Assembly (NCBI RefSeq): GCF_010384365.1 | Contig: NZ_CP048397.1 | Coordinates: forward strand, 5,270,001-5,334,000 | Reading direction: 5' to 3' | Length of the DNA stretch: 64,000 nucleotides | Source: Streptomyces sp. S4.7 | GTDB lineage: Bacteria; Actinomycetota; Actinomycetes; Streptomycetales; Streptomycetaceae | In this document: in pieces, positions 31,885 to 40,500 of the stretch | Layout of the letters: each line of letters opens with the position of its first letter | Numbering within the stretch: the first letter of the stretch is position 1 | Program-made: the position numbers and the translations under genes | The notes under the pieces: model-generated | What the model was told of the DNA's origin: nothing | The model's input: only the letters and a program-made list of their open reading frames with translations | Database searches by the model: none

Positions 31885-33782
31885 TGTCGCTGAACGCGCC
31901 GGCCGCCATCTCCTTCGCGCAGGAGAAGTACCACGCGTACAAGATCGAGCAGCCCGGCTACAAGGCACGGTACGGCTCCTGGGAGGTGCTGGACGTGCCC
32001 GAGGAGTACCGCACCAACGCGATCCACGCCGCGCTGCTGCACACCGGCAAGGTGCTGCTCATCGCCGGATCCGGCAACAGCCAGGAGAAGTTCGACGCGG
32101 GCACCTTCGACACCGTCCTGTGGGACCCGGCGGACAACTCGTACCGGAAGATCCCCACCCCGGAGGACTTCTTCTGCTCCGGCCACTCCCAACTGCCGGA
32201 CGGGCGGCTGCTGGTGGCGGGCGGCACCGCGCGCTACGAGGTCCTCGACGGGGAGGTCGACCGCGCGGGCGGCGGAATGCGCGTCAAGAACGAGAACCCG
32301 GACAAGGCGCGGACCTTCAAGAAGGGCACCCGCTTCCGCTCGCCGTCCGGTGTCGAGTACGTGAGCAAGTTCGACGTCACCGTCCCCAGGGCGAAGCGCG
32401 ACTTCAAGATCTCGTACGCCGAGAGCGGCCGGATGCTGCCGTGGAAGACGAAGGTCACGGCGGGCGAGGCACGCGTCTTCGTGGAGGCGGTGGAGAAGGG
32501 GCCGCGGGCGCTGACGACCGAGGCGGCGCAGTACGAGATCGTCGGTCTCAAGGGCAAGGACGCGGAGAACCACTACGGACTGGCGCAGAAGCTGACCACG
32601 GAGAAGCAGGACTTCCAGGGGATCAAGGCGGCGTACGAGTTCGATCCGGTCGCGGAGAAGTACATCCGGGTCGACCCGATGAAGGACGCCCGCTGGTACC
32701 CGACGCTGGTCACCCTGGAGGACGGCCGGGTGCTGGCCGTCTCGGGCCTGGACGACGTGGGCGCCGTACTGACCGGGGCCAACGAGATCTACGACCCCAG
32801 GACGAAGAAGTGGGCCAAGGGGCCGACGCGCTACTTCCCGACCTATCCCGCGCTCTTCCTCACCAAGGGCGGCAAGGTCTTCTACTCGGGCTCGAACGCG
32901 GGCTACGGGCCCGCCACGGCGGGCCGCCAGCCCGGTCTGTGGGACCTGGACAAGAACATCTTCACGAAGGTCGACGGGCTCAGCCGGCTCGACCAGACGG
33001 AGACCTCGGCCTCGCTGGTGCTGCCTCCCGCGCAGGACCAGAGGGTGATGGTGATGGGCGGCGGCGGGGTCGGCGAGTCGTCCAGGTCCACGTCCCGTAC
33101 GGCGATCGTGGACCTGAAGGAGGACAGCCCGGCATTCCGGCCGGGGCCGGACCTGCCGCAGGGGACGCGCTATCTCAGCAGCGTGATCATGCCGGACGAC
33201 ACGGTCTTCACCAGCGGCGGTTCGTCCGACTACCGGGGGCGCGGCGCCAGCGACATCCTCAAGGCGCAGTTCTACGACCCGAGGACGAACACCTTCAAAA
33301 AGGCGGCCGATCCGACGGTCGGCCGCAACTACCACTCCGAGGCGCTGCTGCTGCCCGACGGGCGGGTGGCGACCTTCGGTTCCGACCCGCTCTTCGACGA
33401 CGCCGACAACACGAAACTCGGCACGTTCGAGCAGCGCGTCGAGATCTACACGCCGCCCTCCTTGGAAGGCGACCGAGAGAAGCGGCGGCCGGTGCTGGGG
33501 GAGGGGCCGACGGAACTCGACCAGAACGGGCGCGCGACCTTCCGTACGGAGAACTCCCGGCGGATCAGGACGGCACGGCTGATGCGACCGAGCGCGGTCA
33601 CGCACAGCACGGACGTGGAGCAGCGCTCGATCGACCTCGCCCTGACCAGGCGCGGTGGCTCGGTGACGGTTGACGTCCCGTCGGACCCGACGCTGGTGCC
33701 GCCCGGCTGGTACATGCTGTTCGTGACGGACGAGGCGGGGGTGTCGTCGGAGGCGAAGTGGATCCAGGTGAAGGGGGAGTAG
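31872..33782 (+). CDS. glxA: GlxA-like radical copper oxidase (galactose oxidase family), start region frameshifted
   Basis: The intact frame runs from about GTG 31872. A beta-propeller plus a C-terminal domain matches GlxA. Residues for the mononuclear copper and Tyr-Cys cofactor are visible: Cys codon at 32175 (FFCSGH), WYPT, Trp in QPGLWDLD, Tyr-His at 33330-33335 (GRNYHSEALLLPDG), and His at 33603 (VTHSTDVEQRSI). GlxA is anchored outside the membrane and oxidises the nascent CslA glycan to allow deposition at the tip. The natural start at 31819 is out of frame, so as written the protein loses its basic anchor head. It could still be made from an internal GTG or ATG with altered targeting, or the shift may be a sequencing error. 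Confidence 0.88.
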   Translation: MLVLMSLNAPAAISFAQEKYHAYKIEQPGYKARYGSWEVLDVPEEYRTNAIHAALLHTGKVLLIAGSGNSQEKFDAGTFDTVLWDPADNSYRKIPTPEDFFCSGHSQLPDGRLLVAGGTARYEVLDGEVDRAGGGMRVKNENPDKARTFKKGTRFRSPSGVEYVSKFDVTVPRAKRDFKISYAESGRMLPWKTKVTAGEARVFVEAVEKGPRALTTEAAQYEIVGLKGKDAENHYGLAQKLTTEKQDFQGIKAAYEFDPVAEKYIRVDPMKDARWYPTLVTLEDGRVLAVSGLDDVGAVLTGANEIYDPRTKKWAKGPTRYFPTYPALFLTKGGKVFYSGSNAGYGPATAGRQPGLWDLDKNIFTKVDGLSRLDQTETSASLVLPPAQDQRVMVMGGGGVGESSRSTSRTAIVDLKEDSPAFRPGPDLPQGTRYLSSVIMPDDTVFTSGGSSDYRGRGASDILKAQFYDPRTNTFKKAADPTVGRNYHSEALLLPDGRVATFGSDPLFDDADNTKLGTFEQRVEIYTPPSLEGDREKRRPVLGEGPTELDQNGRATFRTENSRRIRTARLMRPSAVTHSTDVEQRSIDLALTRRGGSVTVDVPSDPTLVPPGWYMLFVTDEAGVSSEAKWIQVKGE

Positions 33783-33836
33783 CGGTGGGGCCGGCCGCGG
33801 CGTCGGGGCCGGTTCGCGTCAGCGTCCTTACGGAGG

Positions 33837-34868
33837 TCACGCACCCGCGCGGCGGGCGAGTCCGAGCGCGTAGTCCGGCCACCAGGTCCCGGCGGCCGGG
33901 CCGCCCCGGCAGGTGCCGTCCGAGTCACCGGGCCGTTTGATCCACAGGTACGCGTCGATCAGCTCGTCACCGGTCTCGGCGGTCGGTGGTGTCCCGAGCG
34001 ACCTGCCCGGCGGATTGCACCAGGCCTCGTCCCCCTGGTCCTTGAGGGGGCCCTCGCCGTTGCGGCTGGTGTCGACGGTGAAGTGGGCGCCGTCGAGGAG
34101 CCCGGAGAGCCGGGTGCCGAAGGTCTTGACGGCCCCGTCCGTCTCGAAGTTGGAGACGTTGAGCGAGAAGCCGTCCGCCTTGGCGACACCCGCCGTGCGC
34201 AGCGGCTCCGCGAGCTTCTCCGGTTCCTTGATCCAGTTCGGGTTGCCCGCGTCCAGATAGACCTTGGTGCCCGGCTGCTCCTTCAGCCGCTCGATCGCGT
34301 CCGAGAGGAGCTGGTTGCGCTCGGCGTGGTGCTCTGCGGGGGTGCAGCCGTCCACCAGGTGCGAGACGGCGTCCGGCTCCAGGATCACCAGGGCGCGGGC
34401 GTCGCCGATCGCGGTGGCGAAGGAGTCGATCCAGTCGAGGTAGGCCCGGCCGTCGCGGGCGCCGCCGGCCGAGTAGAGGCCGCAGTCGCGGTGCGGGATG
34501 TTGTACGCGACGAGCACCACCGTGCGTTTTCCCGCCGCGCCCTTGACGGCCCTGCGGATCCCCGGCGCGGGGTCGTCGCCGGAGGGCCAGTCGGCCACGG
34601 GGCGCTCCGAGATCCGCTTGAGGAGCTCGGCGTCCTCGGTACGGCCCTCGGCCTGCCACTCCTCGACCTGGCGCGCGGCGTCGCTCTGCGGGTCCACCCA
34701 GAACGGTGAGCCGCCGCTGGGGGCGGCCTCGCCCCGTACGGCCGCGGTACCGGTCCTGCCGGGCGCGGGGGCTTCGGAGCCGGACGAGCAGGCGGCGAGC
34801 GCGAGCGCGAGAACGGCGGCGGAGGCCGAGGCTGCGGTGGAGAGGCGGCGCGGTGTGCGGCCGGACAT
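33837..34868 (-). CDS. GH6-family endoglucanase lipoprotein (CslZ-like)
   Basis: A 343-aa protein with a lipoprotein signal (SAAVLALALAACSS; lipobox LAAC). The GH6 domain shows RDCGLYSAGGA, ILEPDAV with the catalytic Asp, DAGNPNW, VSNF, DTSRNGEG, WCNPPGRSLG, and DAYLWIKRPGDSDGTC. GH6 enzymes cut beta-1,4-glucan with inversion. A membrane-tethered cellulase next to cslA-glxA is the usual arrangement and is thought to trim the nascent glucan or open the wall for its exit. It converges on glxA. Confidence 0.9.
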   Translation of the reverse strand: MSGRTPRRLSTAASASAAVLALALAACSSGSEAPAPGRTGTAAVRGEAAPSGGSPFWVDPQSDAARQVEEWQAEGRTEDAELLKRISERPVADWPSGDDPAPGIRRAVKGAAGKRTVVLVAYNIPHRDCGLYSAGGARDGRAYLDWIDSFATAIGDARALVILEPDAVSHLVDGCTPAEHHAERNQLLSDAIERLKEQPGTKVYLDAGNPNWIKEPEKLAEPLRTAGVAKADGFSLNVSNFETDGAVKTFGTRLSGLLDGAHFTVDTSRNGEGPLKDQGDEAWCNPPGRSLGTPPTAETGDELIDAYLWIKRPGDSDGTCRGGPAAGTWWPDYALGLARRAGA

Positions 34869-34938
34869 CCAGCCCCCTTGAACGACCGGAGAAGCACAGG
34901 ACCGGCCAATCGTGACATAACGGTCACAATCCGTGTCG

Positions 34939-35919
34939 TTACGACACCGCCAGCGCGATCCCGAGCGGTGTCCGCTCGTACAGCACCTGGTGCGACTGGC
35001 GCCGCGACGTCAGCAGGCCGGCGTCGCGCAGCACCGACAGATGCGCGGACACGGAGGACGGCGCGAGGCCCAGCCGGTGCGCGAGCGCGGTGGTCCCGGC
35101 GGGCTCGTCGAGCGCGCACAGGACATCGGCCCGGACCCGGCCGAGCAGCCGGGCGAGGGTCTCCGGCGTACGGTCGGCCGGCTCCGTCCACAGGCCGCCG
35201 ATGCCGCGTGCCGGATAGATCACGGCGGGCTGCCAGGGCGGCTCGTGCCCGCCGATGATCTCGGGCCAGGTGAAGACGCTCGGTACGAGGACGAGACCGC
35301 GTCCGCCGAGCACCCGGTCGTGGTCGCCGCGCGTGCCGAGGACGGTGAGGGTGGAGTCGGCCCACACGAGCCGGGGGCTCAACTCGCCCAGCAGCCGCCC
35401 GAATCCGACCTCGGCGAGCCGCCGCGAGTGATAGGCGATGTCGGCTTCGAGCAGCGCGCGCAGACGGGGCCAGTCGGGCTCGATCAACCGCTGCCAGACC
35501 TGCTCCAGCAGTCCGGCGATCTCCCGCACCGCGTGCGCGGGATCGTCCAGCATCTCGCGCCCCGGACCGCTCTCGGCGGCGCCGGGCGTCTCGGCGAGCG
35601 TGAGGGTCAGATCCCGGCGGGCGACATCGAGGGGCGTCGACCGAACCAGCGCGATCTCCTCGGCGAAGGTGGCGACGGGGCTCTCGGGCGGCGGGCAGAA
35701 GAAGTCGGGATTGTGTCCGGCCTGCGGCATCAACAGCCACAGCCGCCGCAGATCGATCCCGGCCGCGGCGCTCCTGATCCGCCGCAGCCACGGCAGGTGA
35801 TACCCGTGCCGCTCGGGCCGCGAGAGGGTGCGTACGGCCTCCTGCGTCTCCCAGAGCGGCGACAGGGCGAACCGGCAGCGCAGCAGATCGTGCTCGCCGA
35901 AGTGCAACTGGAACGCCAC
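34939..35919 (-). CDS. ArsR-like winged-helix regulator with long N-terminal domain (DUF5937 type)
   Basis: A 326-aa protein. About 230 N-terminal residues (MAFQLHFGEHDLLRCRFALSPLWETQEAV...) form an uncharacterised domain. A C-terminal ArsR-type winged helix follows: VRADVLCALDEPAGTTALAHRLGLAPSSVSAHLSVLRDAGLLTSRRQSHQVLYERT. No metal-binding CxC is seen, so it is probably not a metal sensor. It is divergent from the MFS gene at 36005, which it may repress. An inverted repeat TTCGG-6-CCGAA at 35949-35964 lies in that gap. Confidence 0.85.
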   Translation of the reverse strand: MAFQLHFGEHDLLRCRFALSPLWETQEAVRTLSRPERHGYHLPWLRRIRSAAAGIDLRRLWLLMPQAGHNPDFFCPPPESPVATFAEEIALVRSTPLDVARRDLTLTLAETPGAAESGPGREMLDDPAHAVREIAGLLEQVWQRLIEPDWPRLRALLEADIAYHSRRLAEVGFGRLLGELSPRLVWADSTLTVLGTRGDHDRVLGGRGLVLVPSVFTWPEIIGGHEPPWQPAVIYPARGIGGLWTEPADRTPETLARLLGRVRADVLCALDEPAGTTALAHRLGLAPSSVSAHLSVLRDAGLLTSRRQSHQVLYERTPLGIALAVS

Positions 35920-36004
35920 GGGTCGGTTCCTCGCTCGGTCCGGAGAGATTCGGATGGAGCCGAAAGTCTAGAGCCCGGACTCCCTCCGGACGAGGCTTCG
36001 TCCC

Positions 36005-37501
36005 ATGCCGACCGAATCAGCCCGCCCGTCGACCCCCACGCCCGACGGGCCGCAGCCCCCGCCCGCGCCGGACGTGCCGAGTGTCGTGTCCTCGATCGCC
36101 GGACGTGTCGAGACCCGCCGCCCGGCCACCGGGTCGGCGGTGGCCGCCGGGGCGGGGGCACCCGCGCCCGACGGCTCGGAGGTCCCGCCCGCGCCGGGCG
36201 GCGCGGGCGCTGTGTCCTCAAGCGCCGGACGGGCCGATTCGGCCCGCCCGGCCGAGGTCGCGCCGGGGTATCGCGAGGTGTTGTGGGTACGGGAGTTCCG
36301 CGTCGTGTTTGCCGCGCATCTGCTGTCACTGCTCGGGGTCGTCGTCACCGAGATCTCCCTGACCGTCCTCGTCTACGACCTCACCGGATCACCCCTCCTC
36401 AGCGCCCTCACCTTCGCGCTCGGGTTTCTGCCCTACGTCTTCGGCGGGACGCTCCTCGCCGGGGTCGCCGACCGGTTTCCGGTGCGGCGGGTGCTCGTCG
36501 TGTGCGATCTCGTCTGCGCCGGGTGCGTCGCCGTGATGGTGGTGCCCGGGACGCCCGTCGCGGGGCTGCTCGCGCTGCGGTGCGCCGTCGCCGCCGTCGC
36601 GCCCGTGTTCACCGGGACCCGGATGGCGGCCCTCACCGACATCCTCGGGGAGGGCGACCTCTACGTCCTCGGCCGCTCCCTCCTGCGGATCGTGTCGCAG
36701 AGCGCGCTTCTCGTCGGGTTCGCCGTCGGCGGCCTCCTCCTCGCCGTCGTACCCCCGCGCGGGGCGATCGCGATCACCGTTGTCACCTTCCTCTGCTCGG
36801 CCGCGCTGCTGCGCTTCGGTACGAAGGACAGGCCGGCCCGCCTTCTCGAGAAGGACGGCGGCGCGAATCTGCTGCGGGACTCGCTCGACGGCGCCCGGCT
36901 GGTCTTCGCCGACCGGCGGATCCGCGCGCTGACGCTGCTCTTCTGGATTCCCGCGATGTTCGTCGTCGCGCCGGAGGCGCTGATGGCGCCGTACGCCGAC
37001 CGGATCGGCGTCGGCCCCGCCGCACTCGGCCTGATGATGTGCGCGATGCCCGTCGGGCACATCGCGGCCGAACTCGTCGCGGGCTCCGCGCTCGGCCCCC
37101 GTTCGCGCTCACGGATCGTGCTCCCCTCCGCCGCCTTGGGGCTGCTGCCCCTGCTCGTGTACGCCGTCACGCCCGGTATCGCCCTGGCCGTGGTCGCCCT
37201 CGCCCTGTCCGGCGTCGGCGCCGTGTACGTGATCGGACTCGACCAGTGGTTCGTGGAGGCGGTCCCGGAGGAACTCCGGGGCCGGGCCATGACGCTGATG
37301 ACCGCCGGGCTGATGACGGTGCAGGGCCTCGGCATGGCGCTGGCGGGTCTCGCCGCCGAGTTCGTGCCGGTGCACCAGGTCGTCGCCGGGGCCGGCGCGA
37401 TCGGAACCCTCTGCTCGGTCCTTCTCGTGTACGAGGTCCGCCGAACGGGTGGACCCCGTAATCCGGGAGTAGGGGCAGACCGGGACATGACCACTCGGTA
37501 G
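36005..37501 (+). CDS. MFS transporter with repeat-derived N-terminal extension
   Basis: A 498-aa protein. From about residue 98 it is a normal 12-TM major facilitator (FRVVFAAHLLSLLGVVVTEISLTVLVYDLTGSPLLSALTFALGF), including the loop 2-3 region GVADRFPVRRVLV; it resembles enterobactin-exporter-like MFS proteins. The first 97 residues are disordered and consist of two diverged copies of a 42-residue unit whose DNA contains the CGCCGGACGGGC intergenic palindrome. A shorter product starting near GTG 36280 is possible. It is divergent from the ArsR-like gene and 10 bp before the MarR gene. An export role is inferred; the substrate is unknown. Confidence 0.85.
   Translation: MPTESARPSTPTPDGPQPPPAPDVPSVVSSIAGRVETRRPATGSAVAAGAGAPAPDGSEVPPAPGGAGAVSSSAGRADSARPAEVAPGYREVLWVREFRVVFAAHLLSLLGVVVTEISLTVLVYDLTGSPLLSALTFALGFLPYVFGGTLLAGVADRFPVRRVLVVCDLVCAGCVAVMVVPGTPVAGLLALRCAVAAVAPVFTGTRMAALTDILGEGDLYVLGRSLLRIVSQSALLVGFAVGGLLLAVVPPRGAIAITVVTFLCSAALLRFGTKDRPARLLEKDGGANLLRDSLDGARLVFADRRIRALTLLFWIPAMFVVAPEALMAPYADRIGVGPAALGLMMCAMPVGHIAAELVAGSALGPRSRSRIVLPSAALGLLPLLVYAVTPGIALAVVALALSGVGAVYVIGLDQWFVEAVPEELRGRAMTLMTAGLMTVQGLGMALAGLAAEFVPVHQVVAGAGAIGTLCSVLLVYEVRRTGGPRNPGVGADRDMTTR
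36038..36253 (+). repeat. 126-bp-period duplication in the 5' part of the MFS gene
   Basis: Units 36038-36127 and 36164-36253 encode PDGPQPPPAPDVPSVVSSIA... and PDGSEVPPAPGGAGAVSSSA..., each ending AGR(V/A)...(R/A)RPA. The DNA includes GATCGCCGGACG and AGCGCCGGACGGGCC, the core of the dispersed palindrome found at 29879 and 45760. Confidence 0.7.
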
Positions 37502-37511
37502 GGTCGCTGAC

Positions 37512-38021
37512 GTGTCCAAGCCGCTCAGCCTTGCCTTCGATCCCATCGCCCGAGCCGACGAGCTCTGGCAGCAGCGCTGGGGCCCCGTGCCGTCGATGGG
37601 CGCCATCACGTCGATCATGCGGGCCCACCAGATCCTGCTCGCCGAGGTCGACGCGGTGGTCAGACCGTACGGGCTGACCTTCGCGCGGTACGAGGCACTG
37701 GTGCTGCTCACCTTCTCCAAGGCCGGTGAGCTGACCATGTCCAAGATCGGCGAGAGGCTGATGGTCCACCCGACGTCCGTCACGAACACGGTGGACCGGC
37801 TGGTCAGGGCCGGTCTGGTCGACAAGCGCCCCAACCCCAACGACGGCCGCGGCACCCTCGCCTCGATCACCGACAGGGGCCGCGAGGTGGTGGAGGTCGC
37901 GACCCGCGACCTGATGGAGATGGAGTTCGGCCTCGGGGCGTACGACGCGGAGGAGTGCGCCGAGATCTTCGCGATACTGCGCCCGCTGCGCATCTCGGCC
38001 AAGGACTTCGAGGAGAACTGA
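37512..38021 (+). CDS. MarR-family transcriptional regulator
   Basis: A 169-aa protein starting at GTG 37512 (MSKPLSLAFDPIARADELWQQRWG). Winged helix: LTFARYEALVLLTFSKAGELTMSKIGERLMVHPTSVTNTVDRLVRAGLVDKRPNPNDGRGTLASITDRG (shown in parts elsewhere), with recognition helix HPTSVTNTVDRLV. A C-terminal dimerisation helix follows, with SAKDFEEN at the end. It starts 10 bp after the MFS stop and may be co-transcribed, but the same gene order (MarR then DUF3817 then icmA) looks like the ancestral block, so a role in acyl-CoA control is equally plausible. Confidence 0.88.
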   Translation: MSKPLSLAFDPIARADELWQQRWGPVPSMGAITSIMRAHQILLAEVDAVVRPYGLTFARYEALVLLTFSKAGELTMSKIGERLMVHPTSVTNTVDRLVRAGLVDKRPNPNDGRGTLASITDRGREVVEVATRDLMEMEFGLGAYDAEECAEIFAILRPLRISAKDFEEN

Positions 38022-38065
38022 GCCCCGCCGTCCGCGGGGACTTTTCGGGTCGTTACGCTCGTCGC

Positions 38066-38392
38066 ATGAAACAGAGCATCCTGACCCGCTACCGGGTCAT
38101 GGCGTACATCACCGCCGTCTGGCTGCTGGTCTTCACCGTCGCCATCGTGCTGAAGTACGGCTTCGACACGGGCGACACCATGGTGATCTCCCAGATCCAC
38201 GGTCTGCTCTTCATCGTCTACGTCGTCTTCGCCTTCGACCTTGGCTCCAAGGCCAAGTGGTCCTTCGGCAAGCTCCTGTGGGTGCTGGCCGCCGGCTGCA
38301 TCCCGGTCGCCTCGTTCTTCGTCGAACCGAAGATCACCCGAGAGGTCCAGCCGCTGATCGTCCGGGACGAGACCGCCCCCGTCGAGGCCTAG
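38066..38392 (+). CDS. DUF3817 membrane protein (second copy)
   Basis: A 108-aa protein (MKQSILTRYRVMAYITAVWLLVFTVAIVLKYGF) with three TM helices and the family segment SQIHGLLFIVYVVFAFDL, then WSFGKLLWVLAAGCIPVASFFVEPK. It is paralogous to the protein at 29225 (shared IHGLLF and a charged C-terminus). ATG 38066 lies 44 bp after the MarR stop. Function unknown. Confidence 0.87.
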   Translation: MKQSILTRYRVMAYITAVWLLVFTVAIVLKYGFDTGDTMVISQIHGLLFIVYVVFAFDLGSKAKWSFGKLLWVLAAGCIPVASFFVEPKITREVQPLIVRDETAPVEA

Positions 38393-38444
38393 CCACGCTC
38401 CCTTCCCACCGCCGTGAGGAAACTCGCGGCGGTTTACGTTCGAC

Positions 38445-38468
38445 ATTTACTAGGACGTCCTAGTAAAT
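38445..38468. promoter_or_regulatory. Perfect 24-bp palindrome at the icmA start, candidate operator
   Basis: The half-site ATTTACTAGGAC (38445-38456) is followed by its exact complement (38457-38468). It ends 7 bp before the icmA ATG and abuts the ribosome site GAGGT, so a bound repressor would block initiation. The shape fits a TetR-type dimer site. The regulator is not identified. Confidence 0.75.
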
Positions 38469-38475
38469 TCGAGGT

Positions 38476-40194
38476 ATGGACGCTCACGCGCAGGCCGAGA
38501 CCGCAGCGATCGAGGAGGGCCGCCGGCGCTGGCAGGCCCGTTACGACAAGGCCCGCAAGCGGGACGCGGACTTCTCCACGCTCTCGGGTGACCCCGTCGA
38601 GCCGGTCTACGGGCCGCGCCCGGGTGACACGTACGAGGGATTCGAGCGGATCGGCTGGCCGGGCGAGTACCCCTTCACCCGCGGACTCCACGCGACCGGC
38701 TACCGGGGCCGTACGTGGACGATCCGCCAGTTCGCCGGCTTCGGCAACGCGCGCCAGACCAACGAGCGCTACAAGACCATCCTCGCCAACGGCGGCGGCG
38801 GTCTCTCCGTCGCCTTCGACATGCCGACCCTCATGGGCCGCGACTCCGACGACCCGCGCTCCCTCGGCGAGGTCGGCCACTGCGGCGTCGCGATCGACTC
38901 CGCAGCCGACATGGAGATCCTCTTCGGCGACCTCCCGCTCGGGGACGTCACGACGTCCATGACCATCAGCGGCCCCGCCGTCCCGGTCTTCTGCATGTAC
39001 CTGGTGGCCGCCGAGCGCCAGGGCATCGACCCCGCCGTACTGAACGGCACGCTCCAGACCGACATCTTCAAGGAGTACATCGCGCAGAAGGAGTGGCTCT
39101 TCCAGCCCGAGCCCCATCTGCGGCTGATCGGCGACCTGATGGAGCACTGCGCGGCGTCCATCCCCGCGTACAAGCCCCTCTCCGTCTCCGGCTACCACAT
39201 CCGTGAGGCCGGGGCCACGGCCGCGCAGGAGCTGGCGTACACCCTCGCCGACGGCTTCGGCTACGTGGAGCTGGGTCTCTCGCGCGGCATGGACGTCGAC
39301 GTCTTCGCCCCCGGTCTGTCCTTCTTCTTCGACGCGCACCTCGACTTCTTCGAGGAGATCGCCAAGTTCCGCGCCGCGCGCCGGATCTGGGCGCGCTGGA
39401 TGAAGGAGATGTACGGCGCGAAGACGGACAAGGCGCAGTGGCTCCGCTTCCACACCCAGACGGCGGGCGTCTCACTCACCGCGCAGCAGCCGTACAACAA
39501 CGTCGTACGGACCGCCGTCGAGGCCCTGTCGGCGGTCCTCGGCGGCACGAACTCGCTGCACACCAACGCCCTGGACGAGACCCTGGCCCTCCCCAGCGAG
39601 CAGGCCGCCGAGATCGCCCTCCGTACCCAGCAGGTGCTGATGGAGGAGACCGGCGTCGCCAACGTCGCCGACCCGCTGGGCGGTTCCTGGTACGTGGAGC
39701 AGCTCACCGACCGCATCGAGGCCGACGCGGAGAAGATCTTCGAGCAGATCAAGGAGCGCGGCCTGCGCGCCCACCCCGACGGGCAGCACCCCATCGGCCC
39801 GATCACGTCCGGCATTCTGCGCGGCATCGAGGACGGCTGGTTCACCGGCGAGATCGCCGAGTCCGCCTTCCAGTACCAGCGCGCGCTGGAGAAGGGCGAC
39901 AAGCGGGTCGTCGGCGTCAACGTCCACCACGGCTCGGTCACCGGCGACCTGGAGATCCTGCGGGTCAGCCACGAGGTCGAACGCGACCAGGTGGCGGAGT
40001 TGGCGGAACGCAGGTCGGCCCGTGACGACGCCGCCGTCCGTACGGCGCTGGACGCGATGCTGGCCTCCGCGCGCGACGGGTCGAACATGATCGGACCGAT
40101 GCTGGAGGCCGTCCGCGCGGAGGCGACGCTGGGCGAGATCTGCGGCGTGCTGCGGGACGAGTGGGGCACGTACACGGAGCCGCCCGGCTTCTGA
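38476..40194 (+). CDS. icmA: Isobutyryl-CoA mutase large subunit
   Basis: A 572-aa TIM-barrel domain of a B12-dependent acyl-CoA mutase. Two diagnostic positions distinguish it from methylmalonyl-CoA mutase: F86 in IRQFAGFG (Tyr in MCM) and Q204 in FKEYIAQKEW (Arg in MCM). These correspond to F80 and Q198 of IcmA, offset by exactly six residues. It interconverts isobutyryl- and n-butyryl-CoA, linking valine breakdown to butyrate and polyketide precursors. The B12-binding small subunit IcmB is not in the window. GAGGT lies only 1 nt before the ATG, an unusually short spacing, and the palindrome at 38445 touches it. Confidence 0.94.
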   Translation: MDAHAQAETAAIEEGRRRWQARYDKARKRDADFSTLSGDPVEPVYGPRPGDTYEGFERIGWPGEYPFTRGLHATGYRGRTWTIRQFAGFGNARQTNERYKTILANGGGGLSVAFDMPTLMGRDSDDPRSLGEVGHCGVAIDSAADMEILFGDLPLGDVTTSMTISGPAVPVFCMYLVAAERQGIDPAVLNGTLQTDIFKEYIAQKEWLFQPEPHLRLIGDLMEHCAASIPAYKPLSVSGYHIREAGATAAQELAYTLADGFGYVELGLSRGMDVDVFAPGLSFFFDAHLDFFEEIAKFRAARRIWARWMKEMYGAKTDKAQWLRFHTQTAGVSLTAQQPYNNVVRTAVEALSAVLGGTNSLHTNALDETLALPSEQAAEIALRTQQVLMEETGVANVADPLGGSWYVEQLTDRIEADAEKIFEQIKERGLRAHPDGQHPIGPITSGILRGIEDGWFTGEIAESAFQYQRALEKGDKRVVGVNVHHGSVTGDLEILRVSHEVERDQVAELAERRSARDDAAVRTALDAMLASARDGSNMIGPMLEAVRAEATLGEICGVLRDEWGTYTEPPGF

Positions 40195-40500
40195 CGGCCA
40201 CGCGGGAGCGCCGGCCACTCCGTGAGGCGGTCGGCGGTCGGCCGGGCGCTCGTCCGGGGCAGTCGCTGTCGCCGCCGAGGCGGCCGGCCTCTCCCGCCTC
40301 CGTGAGGACGGACATGCCCGGGGATGTCCCCGGACGGCCCGCCGCGGGCGGTCAGATCGCCGTACACGGCCGCGAAGCCGCTGTCCCGGTCGTCGAAGGG
40401 CGCGAGCCGGTCGGCCGGGCCCGGCCCCACGGCCGACGGCGCCGGAGACGGGGCGCATCGCCGCGCCGCCGGGAACGCAAGTGCGCCTGAGGTCAAGCCC
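40195..40500. other. 306-bp gap after icmA: no gene seen
   Basis: The gap between convergent icmA and the TetR gene is GC-rich and holds several short GGCC and CGGC inverted repeats. I see no convincing reading frame, promoter or long hairpin. Confidence 0.5.

Noticed and set aside
38476..40194. Methylmalonyl-CoA mutase
   Set aside because: Phe and Gln replace the Tyr and Arg that contact the carboxyl group of methylmalonyl-CoA.
40195..40500. Small plus-strand frames in the gap after icmA
   Set aside because: Arg/Pro-rich translations without ribosome sites, and they run on into or overlap the TetR gene antisense.
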